64,000 nucleotides of DNA from Trametes villosa (GCA_002964805.2 PUDQ02000001.1:9572001-9636000), one strand, 5' to 3'. Counted from the first letter of the stretch, positions 9,454 to 21,943 are shown. Notes: generated by a model not told the origin, from the letters alone. Made by a program: numbers and translations.

Positions 9454-10714
9454 TTACCGATACATCGTCCGGCTCCCGCTCGACACCATGCTGCTATGCA
9501 CCCTGTCCGCATCGTCCAGCCGACGCACGTTGTACGACCCCTCCCCCTCGACCGTCCGGAACGCCTCCCTCGCCCGCCGCGCCCACGCCATCGCCACATC
9601 CAGCTCCCCGTAGATCGTGAGCACCTGGCTGCCGTACAGCAGCACCTTCGCGCGCTCGACCGCCATGCCCTCCTCCTCCGCCCATCCCATCGCCTGCTCG
9701 AGCTCCGCTAGCGGTATGCGTGGTGGGAACCGCGTGTGCTGTAGACGCCCCAGTAACGTACACACAACCGCGCGCCGCACGTCGCTCGCCTCCGCCTGGC
9801 GGGGTGGGATCGTGCATGCGGCGCACGCGCATACGAAGAAGCGCGTGCGGGCGAGGAAGGCGCGGCGCTCGATGCGCGGTGCGGTGAGCGGCGTGTACGT
9901 GATCGTGATCTCCTCCCCGGCGGGGATGTCGCGTGCGGCCCAGAGCTGGCCGGCGAACGCGGGGAAGGCGAAGAAGTAGTTCGCGGACGGCATGCACGAG
10001 TGGTTCGCGCGCGAGAGCGTCGGGAAGAGCCCCGCGTAGGCGTCTTCGGGGGCTTCGGCTGAGGTTTCTGGCTCCGCGTCGGACATGCGGATTTCGAGAC
10101 AGTTCGTGTTGAGGATCCCGGGCACAATGTCGAACTCGGCGGGCGGGTAGGCAGACGCGAGCTCGAAGAAGGCCTCCTTGGAGCGGGAGGATAAGCGTTG
10201 CAGAGCGGCGCGGTAGAAGATGCCGTCCCCGTCTGTTTGGTCGGAGGCACAGGTGAGCGTACGGCGTGCGGCGTAGATGGGGCGCTCCGACCAGATCAAC
10301 TCTCCCGCCTTGATATCCCGCCGCGCGACCATGCCCTTGCCCTTCTCCGGAATGTCGTCGATGCTGAATGCCCGCTCGTGCGGTGGTGTGGCGGATACCT
10401 CTGTCCGGGACCACACAGGCCATTCTACGACATTGCGTAGTTCCCGAAGGTAGTCCACGAAGACGGTGTCGGCGCGGCCTCCAGGTAGGTAGAGAAAACA
10501 CGGGGCACCCTCGTACCTCGTATCGGAGACGACGACGTGTGGATTCGTGGAGATAACGTGAGTGGTGTCTCTCGAAGGCGGCAGAAGCGGCGCTTCAGAA
10601 GGTCGCCGAGCATGGCCGGAGACGTGCCTAGGGTGTCCTTGCACGCGAGGACGGTGGTGTCAGTGGAGAATCTTACGAGTGGGAGGTTATCAACTTACCA
10701 GCCTCCGCCGACAT
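9454..10714 (-). CDS. SET-domain protein (SMYD-like, no MYND finger seen)
   Basis: The main frame holds a split SET domain: KGKGMVARRDIKAGELIWSERP near its start, then LSRANHSCMPSANYFF (the NHS motif of the S-adenosylmethionine/lysine pocket) and AARDIPAGEEITITYTPL. A Cys cluster, RTRFFVCACAACT, resembles the post-SET zinc site. SET proteins methylate lysines on histones or other proteins. The C-terminal 120 residues look like a helical TPR-type tail. The frame has no upstream ATG of its own. I infer a 16-nt first exon (10699-10714, MSAEA plus one base), a 61-bp intron with donor GTAAGT, and an acceptor at 10637/10638, which keep the frame. The stop is taken at 9454-9456. A GTAAG overlaps it, so a further 3' exon cannot be excluded. 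Confidence 0.75.
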
Positions 10715-11586
10715 CCGCTAGCCTCCCGCAAAGCAATTAAAGAGGCTCAAGAATAGGACACGGAATCTAGGCCCAGGGACGGTGCGAAGAAGGCGATAGA
10801 GGCAGGATATCGCGTCGCACACCGGCGTGAGCGATGCTTCATGGCGGGTGGTTCAACGACCCCCGGCTTCCCAGGGAGCGCGAACGGAAGGCTTTGTTAT
10901 AACACGGCATCGCGACAGCTCTCGAGAGTCAGCAGCGCCGCGCGCGCGAGCCGTGCGTCCGCTCCCGCGGCCAATGGCCGGTCGAAGCCGCTCGCAAGCA
11001 CCCGCGGCCTGATTGAATATTCGAATTCATGCCGTCTGATTCCCTTTGCACCCGGTGGTGAGGGCGGGCAGGACACATCGCACCGGGCGCGTGGCCGAAC
11101 CCGCCGATGCGTGCCTGTCGTGGGGCTTCCCTTCTCTTCTTCGTGCTTATTTCGGGCTCGCATGGCGGGAAATGACAAATGCACTCACCGGCGAGGCCCG
11201 CCGTTATCTGTCTTCTGGCGGCAGCGGGGCGGCAGGCAGGTAGAATACACCGATCGGGTTGGGAGAATTTGACGTTGGATTGCGACCTTCTCGGACGTTC
11301 GCTGAGTATACGCGAGCAGCCGTACTTCTCGGACGGAGACAGTGATGCCTTGGTGGGGGCCATTGATGCTCGAATGCGTGGACGGGGATGGGTACACGAA
11401 GCAACCGACATCGCCTGGGCATCATAAGCGTACTATGTAGTACAATCGTGAGTCGTTACTGAACAAGATAACTTTAGCAGTCGGCCTCCGCGTCAACCGC
11501 GAGAGCGACCTTGACGTGCAACATAACCGGAGGGTCCACGAATCCGAGACAGAGACGGGGGCGGACGGTGGGCGAGGGATGACGCA
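10715..11586. other. Intergenic stretch, no gene recognised
   Basis: This lies between the 5' end of the SET gene and the 3' end of the GH79 gene. It contains short unrelated frames only. Promoter sequence for the SET gene is expected at the left edge; no clear TATA box is seen. Confidence 0.5.
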
Positions 11587-13387
11587 TCAGAACGAGAGCA
11601 AGACGGCCTCGGTGGCGCGCAGGTCGATGCCCTGGTCCAACGACACGTGCTCGACCGTCACGGGTCCGGACGGGTGCGCGTCCGCCGTCTCGTAGCTCTG
11701 CCCCGCCCAGGTCAAGCCCGCGGTGTCGTCCGCGTGCTGGATGACCACCCTGCGCGCCGTCGCCCGCCGGCCCCAGAACCCGTTGACGTCGCTCTGCGTG
11801 TCGGACGCGGCCGCCTTCGCGAAGTCGAGATCGATGTGCACGGAAGGACGCGTACCGGTGCTGCTGACGAGCCACGCGTGCAGGTTGATGAAGGCGGCGC
11901 GGACGAGGCGGCCGTTCTCGAACGCGGCGTAGCCGGAGACGTTGGAGTCATCGACGGTGAGCTCGACGGTCTGCGCCGCCCTGCTGTGGCCAATCAGGGT
12001 GTTGATGAGGAGGCCGGCGTAGTAGCTAGGCTGGACGTGCGGCGGGGAGGGAGGGTTGAGGGGAGACCCGTCGACGATTGACCGGTTGAGCGTCACAGGT
12101 TGGAACTACAGAATAACGCATGTCAGTGCCTCCACAACGCGTGTTAAAGCGCAATCCACTCACGAAGTTATACTTGAATCCGACGCCTTCATGGAAATAA
12201 GTTTCCTTGATGCCCAGAGTCGCAGCTTGGAGCGTGTAGTCGATCGCCCACAGCGCTGCCCCGGCAGTGTTGCTGACACCCGGAGCGCCATGGCAGGCAA
12301 TGCTGTTTGTTTCACTGAACAGGTGAGAGTATGACGTAAGTTACGGTGACGCAAACAAACACCGAGGAAGCGCGGACGCACCCGAGGATGTAAACGAGCC
12401 CTTGTGCCTGCGACGCTGCGATGTCGGCCTCAAAGTGGGTCAGGTTTCCTCGGACAGCCGTCTTGCTCATGAACGAGATGAGCGGAAAATCGCCTCCGTT
12501 GCAGAATGCGGCGGAATACTGGTGCTGGGAGATGCTATAGCGGAAGATGACCTATCAGCGCTCCGACACAGAATCCAGCGACGCAGGTCGACTTACACAG
12601 AGATAGCCTTCCCAGGAGCGCTGTCGAGGATACCCAGATTGAACAGCTGGCGAGGAGTGAACCCCTGTCCCGCAAACGCAGCACCTTGCAACGTCACGGG
12701 ACCGTCGCGTCCGTTGATCCCAGCAGCCTCCGCGACAGGCCCAGCGACGGAGATCCAGTCGGGGACGTACTGCTGCACTGTCCAGTTGCTCGGACGAAGG
12801 CCGTTATTCTTGTAGAGGTCAGCTTCGTTGCCGACCTCAATGCGCTCGAGGATGACGCCCGAGGACTTGACCGCTGCGGAGCTGAACGCGCCCACGATGG
12901 CCTTGGCCATGTTAACGGCATTGGTGATGTTGTCCGCGCCGAAGTTGACGCCCCAGGTCATGCGGGTGCCGCGGGGAAGAAAACGCGAGAGAGCATAGTA
13001 CGCGTTCCCGACCGTGATGCTCGTCGCTTCGGGGTAAGGCGTGATGGTATTGGGCGGGGGGAAGGAGCTGTCCTCGATCGTGACGGTGGGCGACCAGAAC
13101 GTGTGGTCTTCCGAGTTGGCGCCTACTCGAATGTTGGGCGACTGACCGGTTAGCGCGGCGTAGTTCTGAAGCGCGTTGTGCGTGAACTCGTTCCGCGACT
13201 GAACGCCAGCCCAATCCGGCCAGCGGTCCTGTTCGAGGGAGAAGGACAGAAGGGTCGGTGCTAGTGCTTGCGAGTTGCCTGGTGGGGAGATTGGTATGGA
13301 GACATTGAGGGCTGAGACCAAGCCAGCGGAGACTGAGACAACGGACACGGCGGCGAGGAGACGGAGGTGGAGGCGACTCAGAGTCAT
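11587..13387 (-). CDS. GH79 beta-glucuronidase, secreted
   Basis: Four exons (12599-13387, 12382-12551, 12164-12314, 11587-12105) join to 542 codons without stops. ATG 13387 is chosen because it starts a signal peptide (MTLSRLHLRLLAAVSVVSVSA, cleaved near residue 26); the upstream extension has no ATG. A (beta/alpha)8 barrel of GH79 follows. The proposed acid/base Glu is in VGNEADLY (about residue 188) and the nucleophile Glu in GETNSIACHG (about residue 321), and both motifs are intact. A beta-sandwich C-terminal domain ends in TEAVLLSF. Fungal GH79 enzymes release glucuronic acid or its 4-O-methyl ether from arabinogalactan-type and related glycans outside the cell. Several N-glycosylation sequons (NVS, NIT, NWT, NLT, NRS) fit secretion. 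Length is normal for the family. Confidence 0.87.
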
Positions 13388-13437
13388 AGCAGCAAAGGAG
13401 GTCCAGAGGCTGGGGAGCGAGGGAGCCAAATGCAGGG

Positions 13438-13443
13438 TTTATA
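13438..13443 (-). promoter_or_regulatory. TATA box of GH79 gene
   Basis: TATAAA on the minus strand lies about 50 bases upstream of ATG 13387, which supports that start. Confidence 0.5.
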
Positions 13444-15574
13444 TTGAGGCATGGACAGGCTGAAGAAGCTCGCTTCGTGTCAGGGACAGCTCGGCAGAGA
13501 GTCATCTGCCGCGACGATTCTGGTGCATCGCGCGGCCAAACGTCATTGAGTGAGACAGCTGGCAAGCATCGGAGTGTGCCAGCGGAGGATTCCTTAGCGA
13601 TGGTGCTGGCGCGGCAGCTGTAATCCCGTCCGCTGGAAGGGCATCTCGTTCGAGAAACAAGCTGGTCGATGGACGGCGAAGCGTCTTGCGGAGGTCCTGC
13701 GCTCTAGACCCAGTGCCGGGTCGGAAATAGGCCTGCAGCATGTGCTGTCGCTAGTCAGGGAGGCTCGAGAAAGGTAAATGGTGGGTGAGCTCACATCGCG
13801 CTCGACGAACAAGGGGTCATGGTGGCCGTCAGTTGACCTGGGCGCCAGTATGCCGCCGGTTTATGTCCGGTGCGCCGCTTGCCACGCGCGCCCTTGACAA
13901 GCCCATCAGAAGTGTTCTTGACTGTGTGGGTTATCTGGGGTACCGTGAGCTGATTCAATTCGATGGCACAGTTGGAGAGATGTTAAGCATACCCACATGT
14001 CGTCGTTCGATCCCGCACGGACGCAGCCTTTTCTCTTCGAGCGGGCCGCATGGTCATTCTCAGGTAGAGTGTTTCGCGCTGCTCGCCGCACGCCGGGACT
14101 TTCGCCGCAAGATGGTAAATAACCAACAGGACCAGGTTACGCAAGGATGTTGCGGTTCGGCAGTGGGGTCGAAGAGATGGGGTGGGGCGGGAAATACGTA
14201 GATTCCGCGGTCGTGGATGCTGCCTCTTTATAGGTAGCAGGACGAGCGCATGAAATCATCAGTTGACTGTTTCCATGGTGTGGAACTGGGGAAAAAGGTC
14301 GAAAAATGTCATGTCTCTCCGATATACCGAAAGAAGCCCGAATAGTGACTTCGGGAGCATATCGTCAGAATCCGAGCGTCCTTCTTCGATGCGCAGCGCA
14401 GAGGTGTTGACAGGTTGTTGACAGTCTTTGATGGAGAAGCTGCACCACACCACCGATCGCACACCACGGATTGCCAGCATGCGAATGTATGAGCGTGATT
14501 GCGACTCATTGAGCTGCCAGTGAGTGGCGCCTGGCGTATTAGCTGAGTCTTCAATTGCGTCGTGAATATATTGCGCCATTCATCAGCAGTGTTTCCGCAT
14601 AAACGCTTCCATGGGTGATCATGATGGCAATGCATAGGAGGCGTCGTAGACATGTGGGGGGGGGACGGTTCGGTCTATTTCTCAAGCGCTACGAGATCGA
14701 TCTATCTAAATCTAAGTAGCTACTAAATAACCACGAGCACCCGCGTAGATAGTGATCCCGCTTCCGCTTGCCTGGCTCTTATGCTCAATATATCCTGTAC
14801 ATCCCGATCGTGCCTAGAGACCTTTCATCCTGACGCTCGAGGCGTAGGCACCGTGTGGAAACCCCAGGGAAAAATTGTAAAACCTGTAAGGAGAGGGCTA
14901 GCAGTCGTCGCCGCTAGCCTTCATAACCCACACGATCCCGAATGAACAGTACTCGACAGCCTGTCACAAGGAGTCCATTACATTTTAAGCGAGCAGGAGA
15001 ACAGGCATGTACCACATTCAGTACCCTAAGCACGGGCACCTATCTGCAGCATCCCCTAGGTCAGTTCACTGACATTGTCCCCATCAAGGCTAGAGGCACG
15101 CACCGTTGTCCAGCAAGGTTCGGCGTTCACACCATCCTACGGATGGTCGCAACAGGCACAGACCGTCAGGGGTCGAGTGCAGCAAAGGTCTCGTCGTCTA
15201 CGACGAGGGGGGGTTCGACCGCACATAGGTCGAAGATGTCTGCGAAAAACGTCCCGTACAATCCTTATCTCGATTGGCGCCTGCCAAAGACCCACGTGGC
15301 GTCTAGTTGCGTCGCTCGGAGGTGTGGCTCGGCCTTTGTCTGCGTACCACGAGTAAGGCAGTATAAGTGATTGGCGCAGATTCAGAGACCTCCTCCTTCT
15401 CACTGCCGCCACTAGACGCTTCAAGTTTCTCATCCCTGTACGGCGAAGACTTGAACATTCTCGTGAGTAGGTTAGCTCACCATCGACATCCTGTAAGTTA
15501 GGCGAAACCTCTCCACGGTGGCGTCAGTCACTGATCAACATTCGCCTCACTAGCCAGGCTTCGAACCAAGAGCG
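13444..15574. other. Intergenic stretch, no gene recognised
   Basis: Two kilobases between divergently transcribed genes (GH79 to the left, F-box-like to the right). Frames are short and unrelated to known families. A G-run lies near 14650. Promoter elements of both genes should be at the two edges. Confidence 0.45.
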
Positions 15575-17047
15575 ATGCCAGTATCATCTGTCGTAAACGA
15601 CGACGTCCTTTACTATATTGCGTCGCTATGCCACAAGCAAAAGGCCCTTCCCGCTCTCACTCTAACTTGCCGCACGCTAAATCGCGACTTCGCCAAGCTC
15701 CTCCTGGGAGAAGTATCCCTCTATTCTGAGCCCCAGATCGTCGGCTTCCTCTCCTGGATCTCTGCGGATTTACCTCGTCGGGCGCCATTTCTACGAGGTT
15801 TTCATATCGCTGTCAAGAGCCCTGTGCCCTTCTTGCAACACACAGGCCAGAGGCTCACGTTCTTCTTTGTCCATCTCCAGTCCATCTTGAAGATAGAACA
15901 TCTGTCACTCATGGACGCGGAGATCATTCTGGCTTCGCATCCTGATCTGCCCCTCGCCACCGCCCGGCTGCGTACGCTCACCGATCTCTCGCTTACCAAC
16001 GTCGGTCATCACAGCCGCTGGTTACTACGATTCACCGAATCACGCCTCCACCGCGCGCGCATCGTACTCGGCAACGCACGTCGCGATTTTCCGGAAGAAG
16101 AAAACACTCTTGCTCATCTCTTAGAGGCCCACTCTTCGAGTCTTAACAAGATCCAGGGGCTGGATCACTTCGGCCTATGGACGCCGACTATGGCTGGAGG
16201 GCCGCAGTATACCAATGTCACGCACCTCAGCCTCGACGAGATCGAGATCCCCATCACATCGCACTACGTACACACCTTCCCTAACCTCCAGACCCTCGTT
16301 ATCATTGGCGAACAGCATATGGAGGAGATGTGGGATGGAGCAAGCATCGTGCAACAGCGCGAGACGAACATCGCCGCCCAGGAGCGCACCGGCAATTGGG
16401 TCCACCTTCGAAACTACGACGGGCCCCTCCTAGCGCTGTATGCCTTCGGCTTGACGTTCCATATCCCTATTCTGCGCGTTACCGGCGACCCTCATAGACT
16501 AGATCTGGCAGCACTTCGGGCGACTCTAGAAGATGCGCGGCCGGTTACGCTTGACCTCTCAGTCAACGGAACAGAATGGTTTCGCAACCCGGTGTTTGTG
16601 GACATCCTTTCGAGTGCAAGGAGCGTGCAGGAGCTCACGATGTCTATGGACATCACGGTCGAGGATTACGATGACAACGACTGGGACTTCAAGCCTGTCA
16701 TGGTGTGTAGCCATCGTCTTTTGTCCTTTTGTAGATATTTCCATACAATTATACACCCCCAGGACGCAACAGCAGAGATCCTGAACGCCCTTGAACGTCT
16801 CGTTTCGTTCTCGTTCAAGCTGGACTGCAGGATTCTCGACGCATCGATACAGGCCATAGGTGATGATAGGCGGCCATCGGAGATCATCACGCAAGGGATC
16901 GACTACCTGGTGTCAGCCGATCGCCTTAGGGTCGCGGGAAAGGGGGGCCATACCGTCCGCATGTCCATGGAGAACGAGATGGGACCCGGGGGTCCTCAAG
17001 TTCTAGTCAGGATGGGGCCCGGGGTGGAGACTGTTTATGAGAAGTGA
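15575..17047 (+). CDS. F-box-like protein with leucine-rich C-terminal region
   Basis: ATG 15575 begins MPVSSVVNDDVLYYIASLCHKQKALPALTLTCRTLNRDF, a typical fungal F-box-like head (D-V-L-x-x-I, then L-x-x-T-C-R). The rest is a solenoid of leucine-rich segments (LTDLSLTNVG, VTHLSLDEIEIP, FPNLQTLVIIG, VQELTMSMDI). A 60-base stretch starting GTGTGTAG near 16702 and ending CCCCCAG near 16761 is open in frame but reads poorly (VCSHRLLSFCRYF). It has donor and acceptor signals and is probably an intron, giving about 470 residues instead of 490. F-box proteins are substrate adaptors of SCF ubiquitin ligases, and this family is greatly expanded in Agaricomycetes. Paralogues at 23028 and 33047 share the plan but are more distant from this one than from each other. 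Confidence 0.8.
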   Translation: MPVSSVVNDDVLYYIASLCHKQKALPALTLTCRTLNRDFAKLLLGEVSLYSEPQIVGFLSWISADLPRRAPFLRGFHIAVKSPVPFLQHTGQRLTFFFVHLQSILKIEHLSLMDAEIILASHPDLPLATARLRTLTDLSLTNVGHHSRWLLRFTESRLHRARIVLGNARRDFPEEENTLAHLLEAHSSSLNKIQGLDHFGLWTPTMAGGPQYTNVTHLSLDEIEIPITSHYVHTFPNLQTLVIIGEQHMEEMWDGASIVQQRETNIAAQERTGNWVHLRNYDGPLLALYAFGLTFHIPILRVTGDPHRLDLAALRATLEDARPVTLDLSVNGTEWFRNPVFVDILSSARSVQELTMSMDITVEDYDDNDWDFKPVMVCSHRLLSFCRYFHTIIHPQDATAEILNALERLVSFSFKLDCRILDASIQAIGDDRRPSEIITQGIDYLVSADRLRVAGKGGHTVRMSMENEMGPGGPQVLVRMGPGVETVYEK

Positions 17048-17236
17048 GCCTGATAGGTACGCCAAGCTGCACCTGTATTTTCTGCGACAGAGCGCCCAGC
17101 TGAGCAGTGCAACGTAGATCTATTCTTTTCTTCATACAAAAACTACCTAATTCCTGTTCAGTTCTGCAACGGCAGCTTAGAGAACGATGAGCTCACCGGT
17201 AGACCTTCCAGCACTATGCTGCAGACCCCATATGTT

Positions 17237-19257
17237 CTACTCATCTTCCTCATCCAGGATAGCCTTCAGTGCTGGATCCTTCTCGATCGCGCTGAGCAGC
17301 CGGGCCACCACCCGCCCCAGCTCTGCGTCTTTCTTCGACAGACGAGGCCCAGCGCGGACATCGCCCTCGCTCTCCCCCGCATCGAGTTTCCAGAAGTCGC
17401 CCGTCGCGAGCGCGAGCACGACGTGCGTGCCCTGCCCCGCGGAGACGGTCATGTCGACGAGCGTGAAGCGCTCCGGGTGCGTCTGCACCTTCTCGATGAG
17501 CGCCTCGTTGCGTGCCTCGGCGTTCGGCGTGCCCTCCGCGTGCGGCGCGAGCGCGTACGTGCGGATGTCGCGCAGCGTGTACGTCGGCGGGCGCACGGCG
17601 TGGTTGATCGTGACGACGTGGAAGTGCAGCGGGACGTCCGGGAACTGGCGGCGCGCGAGCGCGCGCAGCTCGGCGAGGTGCACGCGTGCGTCGAACATTG
17701 AGAAGTAGTGCATGAACTGGTAGTCGCGTTTGGACACGGATGCCACTCTCCCCTCTGGACCGGGGATCAGCACGTAGAATGATGCGGCACATGGGCTGGG
17801 GTACTTACCCATTCGCTCGCGCTGCTTGAGCTTGCACATTGTTTTGTGGTCGCCTTCCTTCCAGGCCGTCGCTTGACATTCCTGCCAAATGGGTCAGCGA
17901 ATTGCGAGTCTCATTTAATTGGATATCGCGTACCTTTGAACAATAGAATGTGTTGAGGCAGGCTGAGCAGCGGCGGAACTGGTCCTTCGGACCGATTTTG
18001 TGGCACTGAGAAAGGCTAGTCAGTGATTTATCGTAGCGTGTGTGGCACACGGCGCACCTTAACGTTGTCGCACGTCGTGCCGTTGCCCTTCTGGTCCTCG
18101 ATCTGGGCTAGCACAAACGCCCGCTCCTGCGCGAGGTCGTAGAACCGCTTCCAAGCAGGCCCGAGGATGCTCTTCTCGATGCGCGCCTTGTGTGCCCCGC
18201 GGTCGATCTTGATCAGCGCGGAGTCGACCGCCTGGATGACGGAGCGGAATACGAGGTAGCGCGGGAGGATGTCGTCAACAATGTCTACAATCATCGTGAA
18301 GTCGTCCGGGTCGAGCTCGGGATAGCGCGGGCTGCAGTCGCACAGCGCCTGCAGGAGCCCCGCGCCAACGGACTGCGCGACCCACGTGAAGCCCTCCGTC
18401 GACTCGAGGCAGTTCCGCAGGTAGCCGAACGCGGAGATCATCGCGTCGAGGAAGCCGGGGTCGGGCGAGGTGTTCACGACGATGGAGAGCTTCACGAGTG
18501 CGGTGGTGACGATCCAGATCACGTTCGCACCGAGCAGCGCGTGGCGCAGAGGGTGCGAGGAAACGCGGGAGAGGGAGTTGAGGAAGTCCATGTAGATGGT
18601 GAGGTGCGTCGCGTTGTACCTGGGGCCCTTGAGTGCGCGCTGGAGGCGCGCGAGGGCGAGCTTCGCGATCTCGTCTGCTTTGTTGCCGGCCATGCGGAGG
18701 ACGCGGTCGAGAGTCGCCTTGTCGGCGAACTTGAGCAGGTTGCCAAGGACGCAGCTACCGGCAGGCGCATCGAGGGTGGTGGGGTACGGATCGCCGTCTT
18801 CTTCGAGCCAGAGGCGGGTAGCGATCTCGACCGTCATCGGCGTCTTCAGCATAGCCTCGCGAATGACGTCGCGGCTTTCGATGCAGTACCAGAACGAGGA
18901 GAGGACGTCGAGCGCGGTGCGCCTACGGCTGTTCGTCTTGTCGAGGCGTTCGATCCGAGAAGAGTAGATGAAGACACTCCACTTGTAGATGCCTGGCCAG
19001 GCGTCCGCGAGGCGCTGCACCATTGGTCCCGCCTCGGGCAGTATGGGGCCGATCTTGCTGAGGCCTAGCATCGATGCGAATGCGCAGTTCTCCCGGTCGG
19101 AGAACTGGGAGGATGTGTCGCTCGGTACACGATCTTCCTGGAGATGGCTCAAGAAGACATCCATGGCGTCTTGCGGAGAGATCCTCGCAGCCGGCATAGT
19201 CCAGCAGTTGCTGAAGACCGTGATCTCGGCGGGAGACCCTCTACGTGCGGCGGCCAT
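17237..19257 (-). CDS. MYND-type zinc-finger protein with helical N-terminal region
   Basis: ATG 19257 starts MAAARRGSPAEITVFSNCW. About 400 residues of helical, armadillo-like sequence follow (VLGNLLKFADKATLDRVLRM, MDFLNSLSRVSSHPLRHALL), then a MYND finger spread over three short exons: CDN(VK)C, FRRCSACLNTFYCSK, ECQATAWKEGDHKTMC. Introns begin near 18058, 17938 and 17817 and are 50-65 bp. The last exon runs from about 17756 to the TAG at 17237-17239 and codes for a mixed alpha/beta tail ending ILDEEDE. MYND fingers bind proline-rich peptides in protein partners. Such MYND proteins are common and mostly uncharacterised in mushrooms. The product is about 630 residues. All zinc-ligand Cys/His positions are present. 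Confidence 0.8.
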
Positions 19258-20473
19258 GAACTAGATGGCCAGACATGTCAGATGCTACGCGCAGGAGCCA
19301 CGATGTGCGACCCCCGCTGACCTCGACAAGGCTACGTGCAGAATGCACGATCCGAGAATGGGAAGAGGAGCCGGTTCGACTTCTGCTCATAGCCTTGTCG
19401 AGGATAGTGGGTGACGTGCGCCTCGTGGAAGGTGCGCTCACTTGCAGTCTTCGGGTTTTGAATCATCTTCCTCTCCAAGGATCGGAACTGAGCCTCCGTA
19501 TTGGCCATCTATGATAAGAGCGTTCGTTAGTGCGTTTTACTACGAGACCGAGCTACGCCAATTGCTATGTATAACTGCAAGTCCGTGTCGGACGCCAGAG
19601 GTCTGCAGGCTACCGGAACTTAGTAACGTTTCCGAGACTCCATGATTCTCGCGTCGGTTATAGACTCAAGCATCCATGTGCGATGACCCCCTGTGAAGAA
19701 ACTGGTCTGGAGTATGCACACTGGCAGATGGCAGAACTACTGAGGGCTCGGCGCTCAAGCGCTCACTGCGACTCGCCGCCTACGCCCACAAACACCCACG
19801 TCTACCGCAGTGACTTGATGGACGATGGATGACTCTAAGTATCTCGAATTACTGACCGTTAAAGTTCCAAACACACTGAGTTCTTCGAAGACGATGAGTG
19901 AGGGAGGTTATGACTCGGCGGTTACTGCAAGAAGAGAGAATAATTAGGCGCCTTTCGCCGACTTTTATTAGCTTCGGTCCGATTGCCGAATACCGAGCGC
20001 CTGTCGTAGGAGCCTTGCTCTCAACCACCACCAACACGCGCCGCCGCATGGAGGGAACACAGTCATCCCTGATATCATAGAACTACTCGTACCTCTCGCT
20101 GCGAGAGCTGAACATCTGCGTGATGTATGCGGCATATTCTTTGCCAACTCCAATTCCATATCGCGTTGGAGAAACCCGAGGTCGACGCTCGGGCTCCCAA
20201 TACTCGCGGCGTCCCACCCGTCGTCCTTGGATCACCCTGTTGCGGTGCCCTTCGGCGACTCTGTGCCCAAGGCTCCTTGACCACTCGGACGAGCTGTTTC
20301 GATCTACGAAAGGCTTGCAGCCGTGATCCCCTACTATGGTGAGTGGTCACACCTATGATTAAGTGGGAACACGCCCTGATAAGAAGCGTAGGTGGAGGTC
20401 ATCAGGTCGAGGCCAGTTATGATTAGAGTGCAGAGTGGAGCGCCACGGGAGTCAAGAAGCAGGCCAGGTTTCC
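19258..20473. other. Intergenic stretch, no gene recognised
   Basis: This lies between the divergent MYND and 2OG-oxygenase genes. There are no coherent coding frames; the edges hold their promoters. Confidence 0.45.
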
Positions 20474-20479
20474 TATAAA
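20474..20479 (+). promoter_or_regulatory. TATA box of first 2OG oxygenase gene
   Basis: TATAAA overlaps an upstream in-frame ATG at 20479. That ATG therefore cannot lie within the transcript, so ATG 20542, 63 bases later, is the likely start. Confidence 0.6.
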
Positions 20480-20541
20480 TGCGCAAGTCTCATTACGAGG
20501 ATTACTGGCCAAACGGCGACTCGCGAGCTTCGCCTTGGACT

Positions 20542-21943
20542 ATGCCCGGCCTCACCACGCTCCCGCCGTTCCCAGAGGACGTGCCTACACATCCGCTTCT
20601 GATTGTGGACTACCAGCTGCTCACGGCAGGTAGCGAAGAGGAGATAGAGAAGCTGTGGAAAGCAGCGACAACACTCGGCTTCTGGTAGTAAGTATATCCA
20701 GTGCTCAGAGATACCGCGATAGACTTACTGGTGATCATTGCCGCAGCCTCAAAAACCATGGCGTCGATGATGAAGTCGACGCGATGTTCGAGATGGGTCG
20801 CGAGACGCTAGCTCTACCACAGGATGAGCTATTGAAGTATGAGCAAGGCGACCAGGGATTTTCTTTCGGGTGAGTAGCCTCAGGCGACGAGGCCTTCTTT
20901 CGCTGACTCGCGGGTGCAACGCTAGTTACAAAGCCGCCGGCGTTCAGTTCATGGACGACAACGGCACGAAAGACGTGACGGAGTTCCTCAACATCTCCAA
21001 GGACGACGCCCTCGCGTGGCCCGCTCCCTACCATCGTACTTATCCCCCTACCGTCAACGCGCGCATGGCGTCGACTATCAAGCCGTTCGTGCAAAAGTCT
21101 TTGGCGATCAACCACTTCCTGATCGACGTCCTGAACGACAAGCTCGGGCTCCCTGCAGGCGCGTTGGCCGCTCTTCACAAGGCGGATGAAGCAAGCGGAT
21201 GCACAGCGCGCTGCATCAGGACGCCTCCGACGCTCGGACAGGTGGATAAGAAGCTCCTAAATCCGCACACGGATTTCGGGTCGTTGGTGAAGCTCTACTC
21301 GCAATTTGACGGGCCTTATAAAACTGAACGCGCTTTACAGTCGTTCCTGCACAACCGCCTGGGTGGTCTCCAAGTCCTCCCTCCCGGCGGTGACCAGTGG
21401 CTTTACGTTAAGGTACGCTATACGCTCTCCGCTTCCCTCGCATGTCTCACCATGCAAAATGACGCTGTAGCCGTTGCCCCGGCACGCCATTTGCAACGTC
21501 GGCGACGCCCTTAACATCTTCAGCGGCGGAAAACTGCGATCGAACATTCACCGCGTCGTGTAAGCCTACCCTTCTGCCTCGCAAACGTGGACTGATGCTC
21601 CACAGCCCGCCGCCCAAGGAACAGGCACAGTACGAACGCTGGTCCCTGGTGTACTTCACGCGGCCGAACGATGACGTCGTCTTGCGCGCGCTCGAGGACC
21701 AGAGCGCCGACATCGCCGATGCCGTCTCCAGGGCGGCTCCGGGCAAGTATAGTCCTGGAGTTACTGCGAAGGAGTGGCTCGCCCGCAGGGTTGGGTCCCA
21801 GAGAGTTGCTAACTACAAGGTAAGCTAGCTTTATGTAGCCGATGGTCGATGGTCCTGACGATGTGCGTTACTAGGGCCCGGAGAGCTGGAAGGCTCGCAT
21901 GGGGACGGAGGACGTTACAATCGTACCGCAAGGGTCCGTCTGA
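20542..21943 (+). CDS. Isopenicillin N synthase-like 2-oxoglutarate/Fe(II) oxygenase (copy 1)
   Basis: Exons were joined by eye from ATG 20542 (MPGLTTLPPFPEDVPTHPLL) to TGA 21941-21943, with introns after LGFW-TA, SFG, GSL, LYVK, HRVV and NYK. Iron ligands are HTDFGS (His and Asp) and the distal His in RSNIHRVV. The 2-oxoglutarate-binding Arg-x-Ser is in ERWSLVYF. This is the double-stranded beta-helix of the isopenicillin N synthase family, which in fungi includes many small-molecule oxidases; the substrate cannot be told from sequence. The start is aligned with the paralogue at 30579-31993 (LPPFPEDVPTHPLL in both). All key residues and splice sites are present, so it appears functional. A decayed fragment of a third member lies just downstream on the other strand. 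Confidence 0.87.

Noticed and set aside
20479..20541. Upstream in-frame ATG for the first 2OG oxygenase
   Set aside because: It overlaps the TATA box, and the paralogue's protein starts at the position of ATG 20542.
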